Origin: Terriglobia bacterium
GTDB taxonomy: Bacteria > Acidobacteriota > Terriglobia > Bryobacterales > Bryobacteraceae
NCBI GenBank assembly: GCA_020073345.1
Contig: JAIQFI010000013.1
Span: forward strand, 57,287-121,286
Length of the DNA stretch: 64,000 nt
Direction: 5' to 3'
In this document: positions 58,207 to 64,000 of the stretch, piece after piece
Numbering within the stretch: the stretch's first letter is position 1
Layout: every line of letters begins with the position of its first letter
Position numbers and translations under genes: made by a program
The notes under the pieces: generated by a model
What the model saw: the letters and a program-made list of their open reading frames with translations, nothing else
Told to the model about the DNA's origin: nothing
Database searches by the model: none

Positions 58207-60069
58207 ATGAAGGTTCTTCGTCTGAGTCTCATCCTGCTCGGATGCGCAGCCAGTGCGTGGTTACTGGATGCCCAGGCCCCGGCCGGAGGCGCCGCCAAAG
58301 GAGGATCCGCCCCCGCCGTTGACTTTTCCGGATATTGGACGGGCAATATGCAGGAGGATGGTGCTGAGCGCGGCGCCGGTCCTGAGTTGGTGGACTACGG
58401 CGGCATCCCCATCAACGAAGCCGGCCGATTATGGGCTCTCTCCTACGACACCTCCCGGCTCACTTCGCGCTTCCATCAGTGCGACGGCTACGTTGCGCCC
58501 TATTCGGTCCGCGCCATCGGCAACACCCTGGTGTGGGAAGAGCGCGATCCTAAGCTCCGCACGCTGATTGCAATTCATTGGTACTCGCAGACCTTCGAAG
58601 GGCACCGCGTCTTTTGGATGGACGACCGCCCCCATCCGCCCGCCTACGCATCTCACAGTTATATGGGCTTCTCGACCGGCACCTTCGTCGGCAACGCCCT
58701 GCGCGTCGAAACGACTCATCTCAAACAAGGCTGGTTCCGCCGCAACGGCCTTCCTGAAAGCGATCAGGCAACGCTTACCGAATTCTTCGTGCGGCACGGC
58801 GATCATATTACCTATACGTCCGTGGTCAACGATCCCGTCTTTCTCTCGGAGCCGTGGATTCGCACCACCGATTTTTACCGGCAGCCAATCGACCCAGGGG
58901 CATGGTTGTTCCCATGCGACGACAGTGAGCAGATCGTCGGCCGTGCTCCGGATCAGGTCCCCAACTATCTGTTTGGCGCACATCCTTATCTCGACGAGTA
59001 TTCCAAGAAGAACCAAGTACCATTGATCGGGGCACTCGGCGGTCCCGATACGCTTTATCGCGAATTCGAATCCAAACTCGCCTCGGTCTCCGACGCCCAG
59101 GCTCGTGAATTGACCCGCCCAGCGCCCGGACCGGCCGCCACCAGCGTCGCGGTCGATCCCGATCCTCACGACGGAGAAATTCACGTTCTTCCGATCCGCA
59201 ATAACGTTTACATGCTGGTCGGCGATGGCGCGAACATTGTTGTGCAAACTGGCGACGAGGGAGCTTTCGTTGTAGACACCGGTGCAGGCAAGCTCACAAG
59301 CAAGGTTCTTGCCGAGATCCGCCGCCTCTCGACGAAACCCATCCGATATATCGCCAATACCAGCTTCCACGGTGACTACACCGGCGGCAATCAAACGCTC
59401 AAGAATGCCGGTTCGGATCCCAGTGTCGTCGGGACATTCCTCGCCTTGAACTCGCCGGGCGTGGGCGCCACGGCCACAATCATGGCCCACGAAAACGTCG
59501 CCGCACGAATGACCGGCTCACTCGGCAATAACCCGCCCACGCCTCCGGATTCATGGCCCATTGACACTTACCTCGCCGAGCGCCGCCGGCAGTTCCACAA
59601 TGGCGACAGCATCGAAATGTTCTACATGCCTCATGCCTCCACCGATGGCGACAGCATCGTCCACTTCCGGCGCGCCGACATCATCGTCGCCGGCGACATC
59701 TTTAATACCACGCAGTATCCGTTTATCGACGTCGCCAACGGAGGCAGTGTTCAGGGCGAGATCAATGCACTTAACGCCATCCTTGACCGCACGGTTTTTG
59801 AGCATTCGGGTGAAGGTGGAACACTGGTGGTGCCGGGGCGCGGGTACCTATGCGATGAGCATGAGGTCGTCGAATACCGCGACATGGTGGCCATTGTCCG
59901 CGACCGAGTGAAGGCGTTAGTCGCGAGTGGCGCGTCGCTCGAGCAAGTGCTGGCGGCTAAGGTTACCACGGACTACGATAGACGCTACGGCGCGAACAGC
60001 GGCGCATGGACCACCCGGATGTTCGTGGAGGCCATGTATCAAAGCCTCAAGCAACAGCCCAGAAAATAA
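58207..60069 (+). CDS. Lipocalin-like domain fused to a degenerate metallo-beta-lactamase fold
   Basis: 620 residues from ATG 58207 (ATG 58198 also possible). Signal peptide and Gly-rich linker, then a domain homologous to the preceding protein (about 35-260), then an MBL fold (about 320-600) recognisable by VVQTGDEGAFVVDTGAGKL and IVAGDIFNTTQYPFIDV. The metal motif HxHxDH is changed to S-F-H-G-D-Y (Ser386, His388, Asp390, Tyr391) in NTSFHGDYTGGN, and two zinc ligands are lost. Either a one-metal enzyme or a non-catalytic binding protein. Confidence 0.8.
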   Translation: MKVLRLSLILLGCAASAWLLDAQAPAGGAAKGGSAPAVDFSGYWTGNMQEDGAERGAGPELVDYGGIPINEAGRLWALSYDTSRLTSRFHQCDGYVAPYSVRAIGNTLVWEERDPKLRTLIAIHWYSQTFEGHRVFWMDDRPHPPAYASHSYMGFSTGTFVGNALRVETTHLKQGWFRRNGLPESDQATLTEFFVRHGDHITYTSVVNDPVFLSEPWIRTTDFYRQPIDPGAWLFPCDDSEQIVGRAPDQVPNYLFGAHPYLDEYSKKNQVPLIGALGGPDTLYREFESKLASVSDAQARELTRPAPGPAATSVAVDPDPHDGEIHVLPIRNNVYMLVGDGANIVVQTGDEGAFVVDTGAGKLTSKVLAEIRRLSTKPIRYIANTSFHGDYTGGNQTLKNAGSDPSVVGTFLALNSPGVGATATIMAHENVAARMTGSLGNNPPTPPDSWPIDTYLAERRRQFHNGDSIEMFYMPHASTDGDSIVHFRRADIIVAGDIFNTTQYPFIDVANGGSVQGEINALNAILDRTVFEHSGEGGTLVVPGRGYLCDEHEVVEYRDMVAIVRDRVKALVASGASLEQVLAAKVTTDYDRRYGANSGAWTTRMFVEAMYQSLKQQPRK

Positions 60070-60071
60070 CG

Positions 60072-60989
60072 TTAGCTGTGCAGGTGTTCGGCACAAGCCG
60101 AGTGTAAAATCCGGCGAAGCCACCTGAGGCCGGGATCGCCGTCTCGAATCGCGTGCCACTGCATCGATTCGACCACCGGTGGAATCTCGACAGGCGGCTT
60201 CAGAATTTTTAGCGGTAACTGCTTCGCGTAGAATTGCGCGAGCCGGCGGTGGACTGTTGCAATACGCGTAGTGCCTACGACTAGCTGCGGGACCAGCGTG
60301 AAGCCGGTGGTGACGACCTCGATGCGGCGGGCCTCGCTGAAGTGCTCCATGAACTTTTCTTCGAAGGCGGGCACTTGCTGCTCCTCCCCAAAACGGACGA
60401 CGACGTGACCTAGGCGCAGGTAGTTGCGCATGGAGATGGTGCGCCCACGCAGCTCCTGGTTGCCGGCCCAGGCGACGCAGACAAACTCGTCCGCAAAAAG
60501 CGGCTCCGATGGGTGATCCTCCGATAGATACTGCTTGGGCATGATCATCAGGTCCGCTTCGCCGCGTTCCAGCCGATCGGAGCGGTTGGAAGGAACAAGC
60601 ACTTCGACAGCGATGCCGGGGGCTTGGTGCTGGATTTCGGGGAGTGCGCGGCTCATTAGAACGGTGGCGACGTAGTCGGACATGACCAGACGGAAGCTGC
60701 GCTGCGATGTTCTCGGGGAGAAGCGCGGAATGCGGTGGATAATAGCTTCGGCTTGCACCAGCAGTTGACGCACCGGCTGTGCGAGTTCTTCGGCGAGAGG
60801 AGTAAGGACCATCTTGCGGCCGACGGGAACGAGGAGATCGTCCTTGAAGAAATCACGCAGGCGAGCGAGGGCTCCGCTGGCGCCAGGCTGACTGAGGTGA
60901 ATTCTCTCGCCAGTGCGAGAAATGCTCTTTTCGGTGATCAGGGCATCGAGGGCCACCAAGAGATTGAGATCGAGTCCTCGGAAGTGCAT
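60072..60989 (-). CDS. NodD-like LysR family regulator
   Basis: 305 residues: an N-terminal winged HTH (RGLDLNLLVALDALITEKSI, then LSQPGASGALARLRDFFKD) typical of the NodD/LeuO subgroup, and a LysR substrate-binding domain. It ends two bases from the stop of the fused MBL gene (convergent). Likely regulator of the surrounding secreted-enzyme genes. No T-N11-A palindrome was picked out with confidence. Confidence 0.9.
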   Translation of the reverse strand: MHFRGLDLNLLVALDALITEKSISRTGERIHLSQPGASGALARLRDFFKDDLLVPVGRKMVLTPLAEELAQPVRQLLVQAEAIIHRIPRFSPRTSQRSFRLVMSDYVATVLMSRALPEIQHQAPGIAVEVLVPSNRSDRLERGEADLMIMPKQYLSEDHPSEPLFADEFVCVAWAGNQELRGRTISMRNYLRLGHVVVRFGEEQQVPAFEEKFMEHFSEARRIEVVTTGFTLVPQLVVGTTRIATVHRRLAQFYAKQLPLKILKPPVEIPPVVESMQWHAIRDGDPGLRWLRRILHSACAEHLHS

Positions 60990-61144
60990 GCATTTCGCTC
61001 GCCACGAGCAAGGCTCCTAGCGTATCAAACGCCGGTTTGACTGGGAGAAAATTAGGCCGCGATCTGCGCATACGCGACGGTCCCCGGGATACCGGAGCCG
61101 CCGGGGGCCTCCGCGTCGATATGGCCGGTCTGTTTTCCGTCTGC

Positions 61145-62035
61145 CTACTTCGCGTGGTCTTTGAAGAACTTGAAGATCTCCGGCATGCTCTGGGTGATCA
61201 CGGTCCCGTGATCGGCGCCCGGTAGTTCCATATACTTGAAGTCCTTCATCTTGAGATCGGTCGCGGTCTTCGCCCAGCGACGGCCGACATCGGTAGGAAC
61301 CACGGTGTCCGCATCGCCATGCGCCAGGAACAACGGCATCTCGTCCTTTACTGGGGCCAAGCTCTCCGGCTGCATAAGGAACGCAGCTGGAGCCATGGAA
61401 GCAACCGCCGCCCATTGGTCGACGTACTTCGGCCCGAGGAACAAGGCTCCAGCGCCGCCCATGGAGTGGCCCATTAAGTAAGTCCGTTTGGCATCGACGG
61501 TGAATTCCGTGCGCACGATCGCCAGGACATTCATGACATCTTTCTCGCTGAGCTCGGCTAGATTTGGAGGTTCGGGAGTGGGCGGTGGACCGCCTTTTGC
61601 CGCACCCGGTCCTTTGCCTTTGCCTGGGCCGCCATTCATGACGATCACCGGCGAGCCGAACCAGCCTTGCGGGTTGTAACCCATCGGGCCGACCAGAATG
61701 TAACCACCTTCCTCTGCCAGATCCAGCGCGTTGCCCCGTAGCAAGGCGTTACCGTCGCCATAGACTCCGTGGAGCGCCACAATGAGCGGCGCTTTCTTGT
61801 CCTTGGTGACTTTGGAAGAGACGAACAACGCGTAAGGCAGATCCTCATTGGTGTCCGCGAAGTGATATTTCCGCTGCTGCACGCGCGGGTCCGGTGCTTT
61901 GCCGGGGCCGCCCTTCGGGGCTCCGCCGCCCTGTGGTGGCTGTCCAAAAACAGCGGGCGCCTGAATCAGCGAATAACTCAGAAACAGTGCGAGGCTCAAG
62001 GAGCCCAGCGTCGCAATCTTTTTGGTCATGCTCAT
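61145..62035 (-). CDS. PHB-depolymerase-like exported esterase
   Basis: 296 residues: a signal peptide, a Gly/Pro/Lys linker (GGGAPKGGPGKAPDPRVQ), oxyanion HGVYGDGNALL, nucleophile GHSMGGAGALFL, Asp in HGDADTVVP and His in PGADHGTVI. Feruloyl-esterase/PHB-depolymerase-type fold. A second low-complexity insert (GPGKGKGPGAAKGGPPPTPE) interrupts the fold before the ELSEKDVMNV helix. A paralogue follows upstream at 62050-63044. Confidence 0.87.
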   Translation of the reverse strand: MSMTKKIATLGSLSLALFLSYSLIQAPAVFGQPPQGGGAPKGGPGKAPDPRVQQRKYHFADTNEDLPYALFVSSKVTKDKKAPLIVALHGVYGDGNALLRGNALDLAEEGGYILVGPMGYNPQGWFGSPVIVMNGGPGKGKGPGAAKGGPPPTPEPPNLAELSEKDVMNVLAIVRTEFTVDAKRTYLMGHSMGGAGALFLGPKYVDQWAAVASMAPAAFLMQPESLAPVKDEMPLFLAHGDADTVVPTDVGRRWAKTATDLKMKDFKYMELPGADHGTVITQSMPEIFKFFKDHAK

Positions 62036-62049
62036 GTGGGTCGCTCTCC

Positions 62050-63044
62050 TTACTTTTTGTGCTTCGCGAAGAACTCGTAGATGGGCTTGAGGCCGGATTC
62101 GATCACCGGACCGTGCGTGATGCCGGGCTGTTCAATGAATTCGTACTTCATCTTCAATTCCTTCATGTCCTCGACCCACGCCTGGGTGTTCGTAACTGGA
62201 ACCACCTCATCGATGTCGCCGTGTACGATCATCACCGGAACCTTGGCGTCCTTCATCGGCTGCAGTGTCTCTTTGCGGGTTTGCCAAAATGCCGCCGGAG
62301 CCTCCGCGGCGACGGCAGCAAACATGTGGGGGTATTTGGAACCCAGATACAGCGCGCCAGCGCCGCCCATCGAGTGGCCCATGATGTAGATCCGCTTGTC
62401 ATCGACTTTGAATTCCTTGCGGACCATGGCGATCACGTTCATTACGTCTTTCTCGCTCAACTCCCTCAGGTTGGCCGGCTGGTTGCCACCACCGAAGCCG
62501 CCAAATCCTTTGCCCTTGGCAGCACCGACGCCCGGGCCTTTCGCGGCTCCATCGGGAGCAGCAGTGGCTGCATTCGGGGCTGCATTTGGCTGCGCGTTCG
62601 GAGTACCCGTGGCCGCAGGTGGAGCGCCTTTGCCCTTGCCACGGCCGGGTCCGGCGCCGGCGGGAGAACCATACCAGCCGCTGGTGTTGTAGCCCATGGC
62701 GCCACCAGGATGTAGCCGGCTTCCTCAGCAAGATCTATTGCAGTCTTGCCCATCATGATGGTCTGCGGCGCGCCCAGACCGTGCAGCGTCACCACCAAGG
62801 GGATCTTCTGGTCCTTCTTCACTTTCGACGATACGTAGAGCGAGTACGGAAGATCCTCATTGGTGTCCTCGAAGTGATACATCCGGGTCTGTGCCCGAGG
62901 GTCCTGTGCGAATCCCTTGCCACCACCTTTGCCTTTTGCGCCCGCTGGAGCCTGCGCCTGGGCAGTATCGGGGATAGACAGGATCAGCCATGCGGCGAGC
63001 GCGGCGAAGGCCACCGCGGTTGTTGTCCGAATCGAGATTCTCAT
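62050..63044 (-). pseudogene. PHB-depolymerase-like exported esterase, frameshifted
   Basis: From ATG 63044 (AAGGAGAA ribosome-binding site) the frame encodes a signal peptide, a GKGGGKG linker, YHFEDTNEDLPYSLYVSSKV, TLHGLGAPQTIMMGK and DLAEEAGYILVAP. Near 62698 the frame must shift by one base to continue as MGYNTSGWYGSP, a long Ala/Pro/Gly insert, ELSEKDVMNVIAMVRKEF, GHSMGGAGALYL and HGDIDEVVPV, as in the paralogue at 61145. Both parts are otherwise intact. A single-base deletion or a sequence error; if real, the gene is inactivated. Confidence 0.8.
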
Positions 63045-63170
63045 GTAGTTCTCCTTATGACTCCCGTGCAAGTAGTCCCAACTCTCGTACAGCTCACGAC
63101 TATACTCATGTATACTATCCGCTAACAAATAGAGGCCCGCACCTAGTCAACACGAGGTGACTAAGCCGCA

Positions 63171-64000
63171 ATGCGAATGAACCGTACGATCCTATTCTTG
63201 CTGTGCCTGAGCACCCTGCTGGCGCAAGATACCGGAACAGCGCACAAGGCCGCGGCCACAGCGCTGTTGAATTCGAATAACAGCGGTGCGGCGCGTCTGG
63301 CCTGCCCGGCCACAATAGGCGAAGTGTCTACGGCGAACTCACCCGCCGGCCCAGGCCGTGCAGGAGGCGCTCCCGGCGGCGGCGCGGCGAAAGGCGGCGG
63401 TGCGGTGAAGGGCGGTGGTCGGGGACCGGCAGCTGCTCCGCCGAAGGAGAACTGGTACGCCGAAGGCGGCCAGGTGTTTGACAACCTCTACATGCTGACC
63501 ACCAAAGTGAACAGCGCGTGGGCGGTGAAGACCAGCGGAGGGATCATTCTGATCGACACGCTGTTCGGCTACGCCGCGCAGGACGCGATCGTGGATGGAC
63601 TCAAGAAGGTGGGGCTCGATCCGGCCGATATCAAGTACATCATCGTGAGCCATGCGCATGGCGATCATGACGGCGCTGTCAAATTCCTGCAGGATACGTA
63701 CAAGCCGCGCATCATCATGGGACCCAAGGACTGGGAGCTTTCCGCTCGGGAGGCCGATCCTCCGCGTCACGACATTGAGGCGACGGACGGGCAGAAGGTG
63801 ACGTTGGGCGACACCACGGTCACCATTTACATCACCCCGGGCCACACCGGTGGCACGCTTTCCGTGCTGGTTCCCGTGAAGGATCACGGTCAGCCTCATC
63901 TTGCCATGGAGTGGGGCGGAACGGCGTTGAGCGGCGGGACTTCGAAGGAAATGCTGGAGTCCTATATCTCCAATGCGAAACGATTGAAGGACATCAGCGA
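63171..64000 (+). CDS. Metallo-beta-lactamase-fold hydrolase, exported (3' end beyond window)
   Basis: At least 276 residues from ATG 63171. Signal peptide (ILFLLCLSTLLAQD), a Gly/Ala/Lys linker (about 59-91), then an MBL fold with the complete motif SHAHGDHDG (His161, His163, Asp165, His166) and PGHTGGTLSVLVP. Related to the product of 56490-57428. Divergent from the frameshifted esterase, with about 125 bases between. A second ATG two codons on is possible. Confidence 0.87.
   Translation, partial: MRMNRTILFLLCLSTLLAQDTGTAHKAAATALLNSNNSGAARLACPATIGEVSTANSPAGPGRAGGAPGGGAAKGGGAVKGGGRGPAAAPPKENWYAEGGQVFDNLYMLTTKVNSAWAVKTSGGIILIDTLFGYAAQDAIVDGLKKVGLDPADIKYIIVSHAHGDHDGAVKFLQDTYKPRIIMGPKDWELSAREADPPRHDIEATDGQKVTLGDTTVTIYITPGHTGGTLSVLVPVKDHGQPHLAMEWGGTALSGGTSKEMLESYISNAKRLKDIS

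Noticed and set aside
58429..59490. Minus-strand open frame of 353 codons
   Set aside because: Antisense to the lipocalin/MBL fusion gene; no domain, no ribosome-binding site and composition mirroring the sense codons.
1..64000. CRISPR array, riboswitch, insertion sequence with inverted ends, or secondary-metabolite cluster
   Set aside because: No regularly spaced repeats, Cas genes, transposase genes or known riboswitch cores were seen on either strand.

Overview
The window looks like a chromosomal segment of an Acidobacteriota bacterium, most likely a Solibacter/Bryobacter-type soil lineage. This is inferred from gene content: PD40/TolB-like and carboxypeptidase-regulatory-like exported proteins, SMP-30 enzymes, DUF6152 proteins, many ECF sigma factors and YHS, HXXEE and DinB proteins. 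No rRNA or intact tRNA gene was seen, so the taxonomy is not proven.

Layout. (1) 1-5.4 kb: exported proteins (PD40 repeat protein cut by the left edge, a carboxypeptidase-regulatory-like protein, an S41 protease). (2) 5.4-10.1 kb: mobile-element debris, with an integrase N-terminal remnant, an ImmA/IrrE-DUF4411 toxin-antitoxin-like pair, a tyrosine integrase overlapped by a small HTH gene, a 3' half of a tRNA-Val(CAC) gene, and a truncated PIN/antitoxin-like pair. (3) 10.5-53.8 kb: a dense block of stress, redox, carbohydrate and envelope genes with several ECF sigma factors and anti-sigma proteins. (4) 53.9-55.0 kb: a second copy of the tRNA-Val 3' half with the same downstream sequence and the same truncated PIN/antitoxin pair. 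(5) 55.2-64 kb: a secreted-enzyme cluster (DUF6152, metallo-beta-lactamase-fold proteins, PHB-depolymerase-like esterases) with a NodD-like LysR regulator.

The main observation is that region 3 seems to be a regulatory unit. By eye I find 13 good upstream matches, and one weak match, to a two-part motif GGAATA-N15/16-G[GC]AT[TC] (some sites vary at individual bases). All lie between 11.0 and 52.2 kb, inside the interval bracketed by the two tRNA-Val halves, and I saw none outside it. The motif has the form of an ECF-sigma promoter. It sits before one of the ECF sigma genes itself and before the YHS, GlcG-cupin, aquaporin, YceI, DinB/DedA/SpoIIE, ornithine-lipid synthase, anti-sigma/SDR/Rieske, outer-membrane protein, glucose dehydrogenase, mannose-1-phosphate guanylyltransferase and sigma-54-activator genes. 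In two places promoters face apart. Several starts lie so close to the -10 that the messages would be leaderless.

Two other circuits stand out. At 44.4-46.8 kb an operon encodes a protein with two AhpD-like domains fused to an ECF sigma factor, a zinc-finger anti-sigma factor and a stand-alone AhpD-like protein, which suggests a redox-coupled sigma switch. At 52.1-52.2 kb a sigma-54 activator gene diverges from a hydrolase-MOSC-DUF429 operon. The intergenic region holds a canonical -24/-12 promoter and two TTGTGA-N4-TCAC[AG]A palindromes, one of which covers the -10 of the activator's own ECF-type promoter.
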